A stretch of 64,000 nucleotides of DNA from Coemansia sp. RSA 922 (taxonomy: Eukaryota; Kickxellomycota; Kickxellomycetes; Kickxellales; Kickxellaceae), in the NCBI GenBank assembly GCA_027577415.1, contig JANBQS010000008.1, forward strand, positions 19,218 through 83,217, written 5' to 3'. Below are positions 40,189 through 50,848 of this stretch, in pieces. The notes beneath the pieces are model-generated. The model worked only from the letters and a program-made list of their open reading frames with translations. It was not told the origin of the DNA and did not search any database. Every line of letters begins with the position of its first letter. Position 1 is the first letter of the stretch. The position numbers and the translations under genes were made by a program.

Positions 40189-41267
40189 GATGACAAGAAG
40201 AAACTGGTTAATGATGATTTGAAATTACCTGAGCTGTTGCCTATAAATACAACCCCAGATTCTTAAAACGGTTTAGACATGTCTAGTAAACTTGAACGTA
40301 TATGCTACCAGCCAACATTGTCTCACTGGCCACTGTGCATAACTTTTTAGACTCTTGAATAGTTATATGTTGCAGGTGTTTAGCTGGTTGGTTTCCCTTC
40401 AATACATAATATACTGTTGAACTAACACAAGCACTAAACATTTTGGTTCAGACAATATAAGGGTTGGTAGGTTAGAAAAAAGGACATGACTGAGCAGCTG
40501 TTGTTGCCAACCTTGCTTGTAGGTTCTCCATGTATAGTAGACAAGCGGAATGCACTGTGTACAGCCTTTTAGCAGTTGCTGCACAATAGTAGGGTGCTAA
40601 CAAGTGCCAAAAAGATTACAGGCACTTTGCATGGAAGGAAAGGTATGCTTAAACATGCAAGTAAGGACTTTTTGGAGAACATTCTCCAGAAAGACAACCT
40701 CCCAGCTCAAAGTCTTGCAGCTAAAAGAACAAAAATAGCCAATGCAAACAGGAGTAAAAAAAAGGCTCTGCATAAAAATAGCTGCAAACACCTTTTTTGG
40801 CAGCACAAGCCATTTACCACTTGAGCAAGAGGAGGAAAAAAGAAAGAAGGTAGAGACTTTATGGAGTAGTTTCACAAATGGGCAAACTGGCAAGTCTCTC
40901 TGGAAGCAAGAGAATTGGCCACTTCTGCTCGGGTGATAAAGTATGAACTTGTTATGTGGGGGAATTGCTCTTACCAATACTAATGTCAATGCCAACTTCA
41001 ATGTTTATATGGATACATTTTATGACCCAGACTTTGTACTACAGATCTCTTACACAGATTAGGACCTAGGAACTCTGCTAAGCACTCTTGGAAAGGACTA
41101 GACTTGCCCCTTTTGGTATGAATCTAATATAAAAATATCTAATTTTTGAACCATACTTTCTACTAAGCAGTTGATTTTATTTTCCATTTTTTTTAGCTGC
41201 CATGTATTTTTACAATTTTTATTATTATTTTTTCTCTATTATTAACTCTACTTTTTAATCTAAAACA
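40189..41267. other. 1.1-kb intergenic region, boundary of the accessory half
   Basis: Open frames 40576-40824 (plus) and 40597-41001 (minus) overlap on opposite strands and have no motif; neither is accepted. Sequence before 41268 is T-rich, as before other housekeeping genes here. Confidence 0.4.
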
Positions 41268-42176
41268 ATGGTCCGTCACTCGAAGAATAACACAGCGTCC
41301 GGTGTATTCACATACGCCGAACGACAAATGGTAGACTACGGTACCAAAAGTAAACGACTAGGCAGCGACTCCAAACGGCCCTTCGACTCTTGCTATCTCT
41401 GCCTCAACACAGCACGCGTACCCATGGTATGCCCCAGCGGACACATATCCTGTAAAGAGTGTGTTATACAGAGTATACTAGAACAAAAAAAGACGATAGA
41501 ACGAGCTAAACAAGAATACGCCGAATTCCAAACACAACAAGCCAGCGAACAAGCCGAACAGCAAAAGAATAGGGATGAGGCCGAAGTACAAAGATATATT
41601 GAGCGTGAAGTCGGATTGAGCAAAACTACAACAAACCACTCCGAATCGAGCGATATTGTGGCAAGTAAGCGGCCATTGATGATAGAGTTCAGCGACAGTA
41701 GTAAGCGGCGGGCTATAGAAAGTAAAGACAAGGAAGTCGTAGTAACTAAGGAGAAACCTAAACTACCCAGTTTTTGGATCCCCAGCCTCGCACCCACCGC
41801 CAAGAGTACGGTAAGCGATCCCAGTAAGCTCTCGGTGCAGTGTCAGGCATCGTCGCCAGCCCACTCGCTAAAGCTCAAGCACCTGGTGGAGGTCCAATTC
41901 CGGACGTCGTCCAAGGGCGAGAAGCTGTGTCCGTCGTGCGACAAGCCTTTGCTCAACAGCACCAAGGTCAGCGTACTAGCGAAATGCGGCCATGCAGTGT
42001 GTCAGCGCTGCGTCAACAACTTTGTGCTCACCACGCAGGCCGGTGCTTGCGTTGTGTGTCAGAAGAAAGTATCTGGAAAGACGGACGTCATTCTGATAGA
42101 GTCTGAGGGTACGGGATTCACTGGCGCTGGCGGCCGAATGGTAGCAACGCGCTACGACAGCGCACTTCAAGCTTAG
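41268..42176 (+). CDS. NOSIP-like RING/U-box E3 ubiquitin ligase (302 aa)
   Basis: The N-terminus MVRHSKNNTASGVFTYAER matches the NOSIP start (RHxKNxTA..YTYxE). The first zinc-ring-like domain is split: CYLCLNTARVPMVCPSGHISC and then ECVIQSILEQKK, the family's degenerate U-box with EYILHQKK-like helix. A linker with NSxAPTAKSTVS is followed by the second RING, CPSCDKPLLN, AKCGHAVCQRCV and CVVCQKK. The end (LIESEGTGFTGAGG) matches NOSIP C-termini. NOSIP acts as an E3 ligase and is found with spliceosomes. Length agrees with the family (about 300). Confidence 0.85.
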   Translation: MVRHSKNNTASGVFTYAERQMVDYGTKSKRLGSDSKRPFDSCYLCLNTARVPMVCPSGHISCKECVIQSILEQKKTIERAKQEYAEFQTQQASEQAEQQKNRDEAEVQRYIEREVGLSKTTTNHSESSDIVASKRPLMIEFSDSSKRRAIESKDKEVVVTKEKPKLPSFWIPSLAPTAKSTVSDPSKLSVQCQASSPAHSLKLKHLVEVQFRTSSKGEKLCPSCDKPLLNSTKVSVLAKCGHAVCQRCVNNFVLTTQAGACVVCQKKVSGKTDVILIESEGTGFTGAGGRMVATRYDSALQA

Positions 42177-42221
42177 GTCGATTCTTTTTCTTTATTAAAT
42201 GAATGTTAATTTTTTTGGTAT

Positions 42222-43706
42222 CTATTCAGAGTCGCTCTCTTCGTTCTCGCTATCGCTCTGCTCTTGGCCGCTGGCATCGTCGTCGTTATCCGATGCTGAT
42301 GCAGAGACGGCAGACGCATCATCCTGGGCTTCTTCCTCTTCGTCCTCCTCCTCAGCGGCAGAGCTTTGTTGCTCGGCTTGGCTCTCGGCTTCGGACTGAG
42401 AAGCCTCTTCTTCCTCCTCCTCCTCGGCCACGTCTGCGCTCTCCTCTTCGTCTTCTTTAGCCTCGCCCTGGTCTTCCACTTCCTCTTCCACTTCCTCTTC
42501 TTCTTCCTCCTTCTCCTCATCCTCTCCTTCTTCTTCTCCTTCTTCTTCCTCCTCGGAGTCGTCGCTGTTTTCAGAGGCGCTAGTACTATGCTTGTCATCG
42601 TCGTCGTCGTTGGGGTCTTCAGGTGTGTTTTTGGAGATGCAAACATAGGCATCAGCAGCCAAGGCGTCGGTAGCGAAGCGAAGCACATAAGTGATGGGCA
42701 GCTTTGACTCGACGTCAAAGCAAGTGAAGCGCACAAAGCGACGCTCGCAGACAGCCTTCAGCCCATGGAACAAAGGAACGTTGAGGATGAGCCGGAAAGT
42801 GAGATCGGTGCGCATAAGCAGGCGACACTTGTCGGGCTGTTCGATTTTGCTGTTAATCTTGAATTGCCCGCCTCCGCGCTCTTTCCAAGTCGCGTCTTGC
42901 AGCTCGAACAGCTTGGCCTTTGTCGAGAACAGACACGTTTCGTCCTCCTCGAACGTACGTACTGGAGTCGATGGCACCCCATGCGCTGTCAGGGGAGTGC
43001 TGACGTGAGGAGACGACAGGCTGCCGTGCAGCTGCAAAGTCTCCTTGCCCTTTGTCGTCAAAAGGTCCTCGAATGTGCGCTGCGACGATCCCCCAGCGGG
43101 CGGTGCTCGTACCTCGTCGTCGTCGTCCAAGTCTTCGTTGCCAGCAACGTCCTCAGAGTCAGACCCAACAGCGGCAGCCTCGCCTTCAACCGACGCGTCA
43201 TGCGACACAGAGCTCTCGCCCAGGCTGCTGCTGGGAGCAGCCGTAGCGTACTTGGCAAACCCGCTGGTTGCCGTGGTAAACGCGGCAAACGGCGAGGCCT
43301 TTTGGGCAGCCGAGGCAAAGCTCGAGAATCCACCAGGCTTTCCACTGACGCCAAACGCAGAGCCGAATACTGGGAGTGCTGCTGCTGGCTTTTTGGGCGC
43401 GTCCTCCATGCTGATGCCCTTGACTTTGTCCTGAACCGACTCGGCCGCCTCCTTTGCCTCCTCGGCGTTGTTTGGCTGTGGGCTGCTGTCGCCGTCCTCG
43501 CTTGTCCGCGGCCGCTTGACGGGGCTCGATCCGCCTGCTGGCGACGCTGCTACGCCTGCTACGGGAAGTGGCCCATTGTCCTCAATTTCCTCTTCTGCTG
43601 CTGCTAATTCCGCACAGTCGGTGATTGGGCTCTCTAAAAGTATTTTTGAGCCCTTGATACTGTCTTGCCGCTTACGCTTGTTCTCTACGCTATCGCAGTC
43701 GCTCAT
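42222..43706 (-). CDS. Ran-binding domain protein, Yrb2/RanBP3-like (494 aa)
   Basis: Residues 1-240 are disordered, with a basic KRKR near the start and a nucleoporin-like FGSAFGVSGKPGGFSSF segment near 115. The RanBD spans about 250-355: DETCLFSTKAKLFEL, WKERGGGQFKI, RLLMRTDLTFRLILNVPLF and VRFTCFD. The last 130 residues are almost only Glu, Asp, Ser and Ala. RanBP3/Yrb2 helps Crm1 export cargo from the nucleus. The 130-residue acidic tail is longer than I expect for the family. Tail-to-tail with the NOSIP gene, 45 bases apart. Confidence 0.85.
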   Translation of the reverse strand: MSDCDSVENKRKRQDSIKGSKILLESPITDCAELAAAEEEIEDNGPLPVAGVAASPAGGSSPVKRPRTSEDGDSSPQPNNAEEAKEAAESVQDKVKGISMEDAPKKPAAALPVFGSAFGVSGKPGGFSSFASAAQKASPFAAFTTATSGFAKYATAAPSSSLGESSVSHDASVEGEAAAVGSDSEDVAGNEDLDDDDEVRAPPAGGSSQRTFEDLLTTKGKETLQLHGSLSSPHVSTPLTAHGVPSTPVRTFEEDETCLFSTKAKLFELQDATWKERGGGQFKINSKIEQPDKCRLLMRTDLTFRLILNVPLFHGLKAVCERRFVRFTCFDVESKLPITYVLRFATDALAADAYVCISKNTPEDPNDDDDDKHSTSASENSDDSEEEEEGEEEGEDEEKEEEEEEVEEEVEDQGEAKEDEEESADVAEEEEEEEASQSEAESQAEQQSSAAEEEDEEEEAQDDASAVSASASDNDDDASGQEQSDSENEESDSE

Positions 43707-43904
43707 TGCAGTTTTCTTTTTTTAAAAAGAGAGATTACAAAGTAGAAGAAAAAAAAACAAATAACGACAAGAAAAAAAAAAAAAGAAAATCGGGGGAAGT
43801 GTTTAAAAGAAAAAAGTTTCAACGCTACAAACAAAGCAGCACTTTTTTAAATCCTGTTTCTGAGCTGTTTACAATTAAAAATTATTTGATTATCAATATA
43901 TTGT

Positions 43905-44123
43905 TTATTTGGAGTCGTCGCTAGAGTTATGCTCCTTATCCAGGTTCTTGTTGAATTCGCTGTATGCTGCCGAGCGCCTTTCCTGCTTGATCCTACGAAT
44001 ATTATCTGCTCTGCGCTCATTTCCCACCAAATCTTTTGCAAACACAAACGTCACAAACCCAACTACTATAACTCCTGTCCACGCCACAAGAATCGACCTT
44101 GGATTGTTTTTAATAATCCCCAT
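43905..44123 (-). CDS. small single-pass membrane protein (72 aa)
   Basis: MGIIKNNPRSILVAW leads into one hydrophobic helix (VIVVGFVTFVFA), then a basic helix RRADNIRRIKQERR and a polar tail. The shape fits small mitochondrial or ER membrane proteins such as DUF4748 members; I cannot confirm the family. The ATG lies after a poly-A/T run. Single exon. Confidence 0.6.
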   Translation of the reverse strand: MGIIKNNPRSILVAWTGVIVVGFVTFVFAKDLVGNERRADNIRRIKQERRSAAYSEFNKNLDKEHNSSDDSK

Positions 44124-44728
44124 TGTGTAAAAAAAATCTATAGATAAAAAATAAAAAGAAATAAATGTTTTTTTTTGCTTTTATATTCTTTCTCCAATTA
44201 GAGTGTTAAAAAAAATGACACACTCTTTCGTAATCCACTTAATATGGGCGACGACACAACATCATACGATTATGTATGGCGCCGCTCCTGATATCGTGAG
44301 TATAGTTGTTTTTTGGGGGGAAAAATAGTTTGCTGATTCTAAAAAAGATAGTAGTAGCAACAATGTAGCCTCCCTTTTTTTTCTCAGCTGACTAGGGCTA
44401 TTCAGCAATCGCTCCCCCTCCCCCTATTCAATACGCCTCCAATACCTGCCGCTTTAACAAAAATATAAAGCGCCTGAATACTGCGCAAAAAATATGTGTC
44501 GTCGAACGTTCCCTATCTCTCTGCCACAAAAAATTCTTGGCAGTTACAAGCCTCATTTTTTTTTTTTTTACTCCTCGTTGGTCGCTTGACTTTTAATGAA
44601 AAAAATAATCTTGAACGTTTCTCGGCGAGTGAGCAAGTGAGATAGCAACACAAAAAAACTATTCTCACTGACATTAGTGTTCAACTCTCAAACTCTCATT
44701 TTCTTTTTGGTCACTAATATAATTTAAA
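44124..44728. promoter_or_regulatory. divergent upstream region, small membrane protein and ZIP transporter
   Basis: AT-rich with several poly-T runs. No zinc-response element could be defined. Confidence 0.4.
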
Positions 44729-46063
44729 ATGTTGTACGCGAAACGCAATATCTTACCAATTGCCCTGGCTTTATCTGCAGTTGGTTGGGCTGCTACCACT
44801 GCTCATGCCGACGCTACAAAGACTACTGGTTTAAGCCACTCGATAACCGGTCACATAATCTTCCAAAGCTTTACCACCACCGCGACTCTTTCGATTGCCT
44901 CCGTCGCCACGAACTCTGCCACTACCGTCGAAGAAGATTTCCCTACCCGCACCTTATCCGGCCAAGACGATTCGTCCATGTCTCTTTCAGCAACATCCAC
45001 CCAAGACCCCATGTCGTCCACAGCGCTCAAGGACACCAAGCAGGCAGCCGAGTGTATGGCAGCGGGTGTGGAGGATTGGGACCGTAATTTACAGATCGGC
45101 GGCGTATTTATCATCCTCTTTGTCAGCGCTCTAGGCGCAATGCTCCCCGTTGCATGCAAACATGTCGTGTGGCTTAACGTGAGTCCGCGTCTAATAACTT
45201 TGGGTAAATTCTTTGGTGCTGGTGTTATTCTAGCCACTGCCTTTGTCCATATGCTCGGCGGTGCTACAGAGACGCTCAAGGATGACTGTTTGGACGGACG
45301 TATGGGCGATTTCGATAATTGGCCTGGGCTATTGGCCATGTTTGCTGTCTTGGCTATGCATCTAATTGAGCATGTTTTGACTGCAACGTATATTGGCGGC
45401 TCTGAAGACGATCTAACACATATGCTGAGTCACAATGCTACGACCCTGGCAGAGCCCATTAATGGCAGCGATATTGATGAGGAGGAGCGCAAAACTGATA
45501 CGAATAAAAAGATGACCATTTCGGGACCGCCACACGGCCATATTCACACGCCAATGTTTATGGATATGGATCGGCGACGCAGACACCTATCTACGTATAT
45601 CCTCGAGCTTGGTATTGCGCTGCACTCTGTGATAGTAGGCATGACGCTGGCGGTTACAGGAGGTACAGAATTTAAAACTTTATTGGCGGCAATAAGTTTC
45701 CACCAATTCTTTGAGGGCATGGCACTGGGTACTAGGATTTCTGAGCTTCAGTTTATGCGTCGGCCATTGGTTCTCGGTCTTCTCAACGCCTTAGTGTTTG
45801 CACTTACTACTCCATTGGGTCAGACTATCGGTATTGGTATTAGGCAGTCGTTTGCTCCAAGATCTCCTTCCTCGCTTATCGTCATGGGTGTTTTGGATAG
45901 TTTGTCGGCGGGTATTCTCATGTACTCGGCTATAGTCAATTTGCTAGTTGAGGAGTTTGCTTCCCCAGAGTTCCGCACTTACTCACGCAAGGCCCGGATT
46001 GCTTGTTTTGTGGCAATGTATGCGGGATGCGCGGGAATGTCTATTATTGGCAAATGGGCCTAA
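44729..46063 (+). CDS. ZIP family metal ion transporter (444 aa)
   Basis: The signal peptide (residues 1-27) and a Ser/Thr-rich luminal stretch to about 110 are followed by eight predicted helices. TM4 is ELGIALHSVIVGM and TM5 is ISFHQFFEGMALGTRI; these carry the ZIP metal-site His (H-S-x-x-G and H-x-x-E-G). The TM3-TM4 loop has a short His cluster, PPHGHIHTP. The family moves zinc (or iron) into the cytosol; the yeast relatives are Zrt1/Zrt2. The localisation signal suggests plasma membrane or secretory compartments. Confidence 0.9.
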   Translation: MLYAKRNILPIALALSAVGWAATTAHADATKTTGLSHSITGHIIFQSFTTTATLSIASVATNSATTVEEDFPTRTLSGQDDSSMSLSATSTQDPMSSTALKDTKQAAECMAAGVEDWDRNLQIGGVFIILFVSALGAMLPVACKHVVWLNVSPRLITLGKFFGAGVILATAFVHMLGGATETLKDDCLDGRMGDFDNWPGLLAMFAVLAMHLIEHVLTATYIGGSEDDLTHMLSHNATTLAEPINGSDIDEEERKTDTNKKMTISGPPHGHIHTPMFMDMDRRRRHLSTYILELGIALHSVIVGMTLAVTGGTEFKTLLAAISFHQFFEGMALGTRISELQFMRRPLVLGLLNALVFALTTPLGQTIGIGIRQSFAPRSPSSLIVMGVLDSLSAGILMYSAIVNLLVEEFASPEFRTYSRKARIACFVAMYAGCAGMSIIGKWA

Positions 46064-46437
46064 AAAAACAAAATAAAAACATTTATAAAAATGAGAGGGA
46101 TTGCCCCTCCATCCTCTTATCTCCCTCTTTCCTAAATTATTATTTGACACATGTATATATGATTTTACATTTTTTCCGCCTCAAATATCAGGTGTTGAGG
46201 CGGGTTGGATCGACAAGTATTTTTTATATCCGAACATCGTTTTTCCTTTTACGAATTTCGGATAGAGTACAATCGACCCCCTTGATTGGGCCTGTTCTAG
46301 AATATCACATTCTAGAGCTGAAGGGAATATGCACATCAAAGACCGAGCGCTTTTCTTTTTTTATTATCCGTTTTCCGAATCACTTATTTCTCTTCCTCTT
46401 CATTCTTTATATTTTATTTTTTAGTGTACTTTATACA
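46064..46437. other. intergenic, upstream of PAS gene 1
   Basis: An open frame extends upstream of the PAS start in the same frame but is low complexity. Nothing else is seen. Confidence 0.4.
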
Positions 46438-47430
46438 ATGCCTGTATCCTACGTATCGATTTATGAGCGAGATGGACCCGAGAGAGTCTTATACGTGTCA
46501 GCCAACTGTCGAGCAGTACTCGGGTATGAACCAGAAGAAATGGTGGGCAAAAGTGTACTCGATTTCTCCTGTGACACTCACGCCAAACATTACTGCTGCC
46601 AATGGCCCGCCGATAACCCCGAACTAGGCGTCACGATGCTTCCACACAATCTGCGGCATAAAGACGGTCACAAAGTGTTTTCACATGTTACCTCTATCAA
46701 TTGCTCGGGCCATATGTTTGCTATCGTTACAGGGTTTCCTGAATTAGGCGATGTGCAAATTAACGAGTCTATTTTATACAAGCTACAGTACGAGACCGAG
46801 TTTGATCAAGGTAGCGCCACAGTAGTTGGTAACGGAGAGGAGACTGTAGGGGAAAGTAAAGATGATTTACTCTATCCTGCCCATCAACCGATTACCAAGG
46901 ACTCGTTGCGTAAGGCGAATATGTATACAGCTCGTGCTTGTCGCGCCAAGGCCTGTTTTGTACTCAGTATGTCGCCATCTGATAGCGTCGCGTCTGTACA
47001 GGGACCAACGATCGAGTTTGTTACTAATTCGATTAGCAATATCTTTGACGGTGCAACTGATGGTTACGAAATCATTGGTATGCCGTTTTTCTCACTCGTC
47101 GCTCCTGCAGATATTACCAAAGCCGCTGTCTACATGGACAACCTAAGGACAATCACACGGCCTCAGCTCTGCTCTCTGCGTTTACTCCGCTATCCTACTG
47201 ATTCGTCTACGGCGCACGACGATAGTCTTGTTGAAGTCGAGTTGTTCGGAGCGGTATCTGATAACAAAACTGTATTATTGTGTCAGAAACAACGGCGCCG
47301 CACTAAGCCCTCTAATGATAGGAGAGAGCAGGAGGACGACGAGTTGCCATATATGTCATTAGAAGAAATTATTTCTTCTGACCCTGAGAGTACTGATATT
47401 GGAGACCTATGGAATGAGTTGGTATTTTAA
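46438..47430 (+). CDS. PAS domain protein 1 (330 aa)
   Basis: Start at MPVSYVSIYERDGPE. PAS-A: VLYVSANCRAVLGYEPEEM, with DFSC and the HKVFSHVTSINC strand. PAS-B (about residues 165-260): IEFVTNSISNIFDGATDGYE, FSLVAPADITKAA. The C-terminus YMSLEEIISSDPES followed by TDIGDLW is nearly identical to that of the next gene. PAS domains bind ligands or partners, but no kinase, GATA or bHLH domain is attached. It therefore probably works by protein contact. Tandem with PAS protein 2, 480 bases apart. Confidence 0.8.
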   Translation: MPVSYVSIYERDGPERVLYVSANCRAVLGYEPEEMVGKSVLDFSCDTHAKHYCCQWPADNPELGVTMLPHNLRHKDGHKVFSHVTSINCSGHMFAIVTGFPELGDVQINESILYKLQYETEFDQGSATVVGNGEETVGESKDDLLYPAHQPITKDSLRKANMYTARACRAKACFVLSMSPSDSVASVQGPTIEFVTNSISNIFDGATDGYEIIGMPFFSLVAPADITKAAVYMDNLRTITRPQLCSLRLLRYPTDSSTAHDDSLVEVELFGAVSDNKTVLLCQKQRRRTKPSNDRREQEDDELPYMSLEEIISSDPESTDIGDLWNELVF

Positions 47431-47908
47431 TAACAAAAAATTATTGACAATATTTGTAGTAGAGAGTGAATCATTGTTTTATTATTGTAAAATGAAAGGA
47501 AAAACACCACCCCCCAAAACGTGAATCTAGAAGCTCCATTATTCGTCATATTACTGTGACAATAACAAAAAATGTCGTGCTTGTGTATTATACACATCGG
47601 CTATTTCACCTTATTAGCCAACAATCACTCCTCGGGCAGTTGTTGTGCACATGTGGCTGAGTAGGGCGGGTGCTTTTTTGAAAAAGAAACAGGCATGGGA
47701 GTGCAATAAATGTGGCTTGTGCAGGACATTCACCCCCTTTATCCCTATTTTGGCACAAGACACCCGGTAGCAAATCAAGGGGAGCAAAATGGCGAAACTG
47801 GTTTGTTATCCCTTGTGGCAGGTATATCAAGGTGGAGGAAGAGGCGCAACTTTTTCTTTCTTTCGCTTTATTTTTTGCATCCATACCCTTTTTTGGTTTT
47901 GTTTTAAT
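47431..47908. other. intergenic between the PAS genes
   Basis: T-rich leader before 47909. The overlapping frame 47606-47884 (minus) shows no motif. Confidence 0.4.
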
Positions 47909-48868
47909 ATGAGCGATACTAATAACATGGAGGAGAGTCGGTTCTCAAAGGGGTTTATCGGTATCCATGATAAAACTCCAGATATGCGGGTCATCTACGT
48001 AACCTCGTCGATCCGAGATGTCTTGGGTTTTGAGCCCTCAGAAGCCATAGGCCAAACCGCACTTTGGTTTATAGAAAACGGGAACGCCGAAGACTATCGA
48101 GAGCATTTCGGTAGTCACACGGATGAGGACAACGTACAAATAACTCAAGTCTATGTTCGAACTAGTTCCGGCATACCAGTACATGTAAAACTAGTGGGCT
48201 TTAGTTGCGATAACCTGGCGTTCAACGTGTGTTTCTTGTACTCGGCTACAGCACCAACTAGGATCGAACGTAGTCCATTAAGAGTCGAACAGGTACACTC
48301 CGGCGGTGTTTCAGAACAGATGTTGAGTCGACAGCATAGTCTGTTGACTGCGCATCGGGAGCGTAACAGAAGAGCTACGGTCTTGAGTGGCAGTAGGTCG
48401 GTTAGAGCGTGTCTGACGTTGGAGTCTATTAGCGGGTGTATGGAGGAGAGTCCCATGGGACCACGAGTCCTATTTGCTTCCAATTCATTTGACCGCATTA
48501 TCAATATTGATGCCTGCGACGTACAGGGCATTCCTTTTCTCCAATTGGTAGCTCCAGAGGATGTGGCCAAAGCCGGGCGGTTCCTAGATAATATTACAAC
48601 AGCATCGACAGTCCTCATCGAACACCTATTGCTTTTGGCTGATCCACTAGGCGAAGCAACAGACGACGAGCAAAGTGGGCCAAAGACAGTCGCAGTGGAA
48701 ATCATGGCAGCGGGTGCTGATGTCGGAGCTGTAATGTTGTTCCAATTGGCCAGACAACCACTATCCTCAGGTATTGGCGAGTTGTCGGATGGATACATGT
48801 CTTTGGAAGATATTATCTCGTCAGATCCAGAGACTTCAGATATGGCAGACATGTGGGGCATGGTATGA
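47909..48868 (+). CDS. PAS domain protein 2 (319 aa)
   Basis: Start at MSDTNNMEESRFSKGF. PAS-A: VIYVTSSIRDVLGFEPSEAIG. PAS-B: VLFASNSFDRIINIDACDVQ and FLQLVAPEDVAKAGRFLDNI. A basic linker with RQHS and RRATVLSGSR separates them. It ends in the block YMSLEDIISSDPETSDMADMW shared with PAS protein 1. The two genes are tandem paralogs; the conserved acidic C-terminus is probably a docking or activation segment (inference). Confidence 0.8.
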   Translation: MSDTNNMEESRFSKGFIGIHDKTPDMRVIYVTSSIRDVLGFEPSEAIGQTALWFIENGNAEDYREHFGSHTDEDNVQITQVYVRTSSGIPVHVKLVGFSCDNLAFNVCFLYSATAPTRIERSPLRVEQVHSGGVSEQMLSRQHSLLTAHRERNRRATVLSGSRSVRACLTLESISGCMEESPMGPRVLFASNSFDRIINIDACDVQGIPFLQLVAPEDVAKAGRFLDNITTASTVLIEHLLLLADPLGEATDDEQSGPKTVAVEIMAAGADVGAVMLFQLARQPLSSGIGELSDGYMSLEDIISSDPETSDMADMWGMV

Positions 48869-48911
48869 AAAGACCTCCTTATAATTAACTCCTAATACAC
48901 ATCATCTAATA

Positions 48912-50060
48912 CTAGAATGGCTTGATAGCCTTGAGTTCATCGGGTACTGGGCGTAGTAGCTGGCGAGTAGCAGTACGACCATTCTGTTGAAGCACAGCGT
49001 CCATGAGCACAATAGCAGCCATAGCCTCGACGATAGGCACAGCACGGGGCACTACGCAAGGGTCGTGTCTGCCACGAGCAGCCAAGACGCCGCCCTGACC
49101 ATTATAGGTGGCAGTAGACTGATCCTGGCAAATAGTAGCAGGGGGCTTAAAGGCCACACGGAAGTAAATAGTCTGGCCGTTGGAAATACCACCCTGTACG
49201 CCGCCCGAATGATTAGACAAGGTACGCAGACCGCCCTTGCCATCAGCCTCAAAGGCGTCGTTATGCTCGCTGCCACGCATATGAGTGCCAGCAAAGCCAG
49301 ACCCGATTTCAAAGCCCTTCGTGGCGGGAATAGACATCATGGCGTGCGCCAAACGCGCCTCCAGCTTGTCGAAGCATGGCTCACCCAGCCCAGCAGGCGC
49401 ATTGCGGATGACACAAGTGACTACGCCACCGGTAGAGTTCTTGGCCTCAGAGCAGCTAACAATCTCGTCGTGCATCAGCGGCGCAGTCAGCTCGTCAGGG
49501 CAGCGAACAGCAGTGGCGTCGACAGTCTCACGCGTCACTGAGCCCAGTAGCTGCTGCAGAGCAGCGTCTGATACCTGGATAGGACCAACGCCAGTGACGA
49601 AGGCTACGATTTCTACGCCATGTACTTCGGCCAGATACTTTTCGGCTACAGCGCCAGCAGCTACGCGGCCAATAGTCTCGCGTGCCGACGAGCGTCCTCC
49701 GCCCGACGATGCCTTGATCCCATACTTTTGCATGTAAGTGTAGTCGGCGTGCGAGGGTCTCGGGTACAGATCAGTCTCGCTGTAGTCGTGTGGGCGGTGG
49801 TCCTGGTTAGGTACAGTTAGGCAGATCGGAGTACCTAGAGTGTAGCCCAGCTCGCATCCGGATTGGATCGTTACATTGTCGGTCTCGTTGCGAGGCGTTG
49901 TTAGTTTGCTCTGGCCTGGGCGTCTGCGCGTTAGCTGCACTTGGATGTCGGCCTCGGTCAGCGCTAGTCCTGGCGGCACTCCGTCGATGATGCAGCCGAC
50001 TGACTTGCAGTGAGACTCGCCGTAAGTCGTCACACGGAACGCAGAACCAAAAGTACTCAT
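48912..50060 (-). CDS. ARO2: chorismate synthase
   Basis: 382 residues, the family length. Motifs: [18 protein letters not shown] at the start, [50 protein letters not shown] and [18 protein letters not shown]. It makes chorismate from 5-enolpyruvylshikimate-3-phosphate with reduced FMN. Fungal enzymes also reduce FMN with NADPH. The seventh step of the shikimate pathway, cytosolic. It converges with PAS protein 2 (43 bases). Confidence 0.97.
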   Translation of the reverse strand: MSTFGSAFRVTTYGESHCKSVGCIIDGVPPGLALTEADIQVQLTRRRPGQSKLTTPRNETDNVTIQSGCELGYTLGTPICLTVPNQDHRPHDYSETDLYPRPSHADYTYMQKYGIKASSGGGRSSARETIGRVAAGAVAEKYLAEVHGVEIVAFVTGVGPIQVSDAALQQLLGSVTRETVDATAVRCPDELTAPLMHDEIVSCSEAKNSTGGVVTCVIRNAPAGLGEPCFDKLEARLAHAMMSIPATKGFEIGSGFAGTHMRGSEHNDAFEADGKGGLRTLSNHSGGVQGGISNGQTIYFRVAFKPPATICQDQSTATYNGQGGVLAARGRHDPCVVPRAVPIVEAMAAIVLMDAVLQQNGRTATRQLLRPVPDELKAIKPF

Positions 50061-50262
50061 AGTAGTAATAGCTTAAAAAATTTGATGAGAGAAAAGAAAA
50101 AGAGAAAAGAGTGGATCGTTGTTCTTGTCCATATAAAAAATTATCTCTTGTGAGTCATCCCACTTTTTTGTCGATCTCATGCCCAGAAACTTGTCAAAAA
50201 AAGTAGCAGCTATTGCCTGACTTTTTTTAGACACTTTCCTTGTTTATAATTTCGTAATTCAC

Positions 50263-50706
50263 ATGGCGTCGTCTAGTCAGACAACCTCCGCATTGGCCTC
50301 TTCGTCGACAGCCGCCGCCTCCGCCACGCCGCTTCTAGCAGACATCTTGCGCGACCACCAAGGCAGCCAGACCGAGCACAAGCGGACATCTGAGCAGCTG
50401 CGTAAGGACGCTGTGCGGGACATTGGCGACCTCTGCGACTCAGCCACAGCGTCGCTCTCGGCGCAGCTCGCTCGTGTGTTGGAGAACCAGCGGGAAATCG
50501 AGTCTTTGTCGCGAGACTGTGCTCACCTCGTGCAAAACCACACTCGGAGTACTGTCAAATGGACTAAGCTTGTTGACCAGTTTAGCACTGCGCTGAAGGA
50601 GCTGGGCGATGTGTCTAACTGGGCTCATGTCATTGAGCGCGATATGCTGGATGTCGCTGCTACACTTGAGCTTGTCCATGCATCGCTCAACCCAAGTTCC
50701 ACATGA
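50263..50706 (+). CDS. BLOC-1 subunit 1 / GCN5L1 homolog (147 aa)
   Basis: A low-complexity Ser/Ala/Thr N-terminus (25 residues) is followed by the conserved helix: LLADILRDHQGSQTEHKR, LRKDAVRDIGDLCDSA, VLENQREIESL, then KWTKLVDQFSTALKELGDV and NWAHVIERDM, matching the BLOC1S1 end (GDVENWA..IE.DM). BLOC-1/BORC subunits act in endolysosome transport. Divergent with ARO2 (200 bases), upstream of RPB8 in the same direction. Confidence 0.85.
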   Translation: MASSSQTTSALASSSTAAASATPLLADILRDHQGSQTEHKRTSEQLRKDAVRDIGDLCDSATASLSAQLARVLENQREIESLSRDCAHLVQNHTRSTVKWTKLVDQFSTALKELGDVSNWAHVIERDMLDVAATLELVHASLNPSST

Positions 50707-50848
50707 GCATAGGATGTAATCCATAATAATTTATATTGTAACTATTTTTCAACAAACAAAAAATGAAAATTTTTCATTTTTTCATTTTTCTTTTGGGATC
50801 ATAAAAACTCGTCACACTCTTTTATACATTATTTACTTATAACGCCTA

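Noticed and set aside
42206..42736. Long open frames overlapping the acidic tail of the RanBD protein
   Set aside because: They are shadows of GAG/GAA repeats; Lys/Arg runs with no other features.
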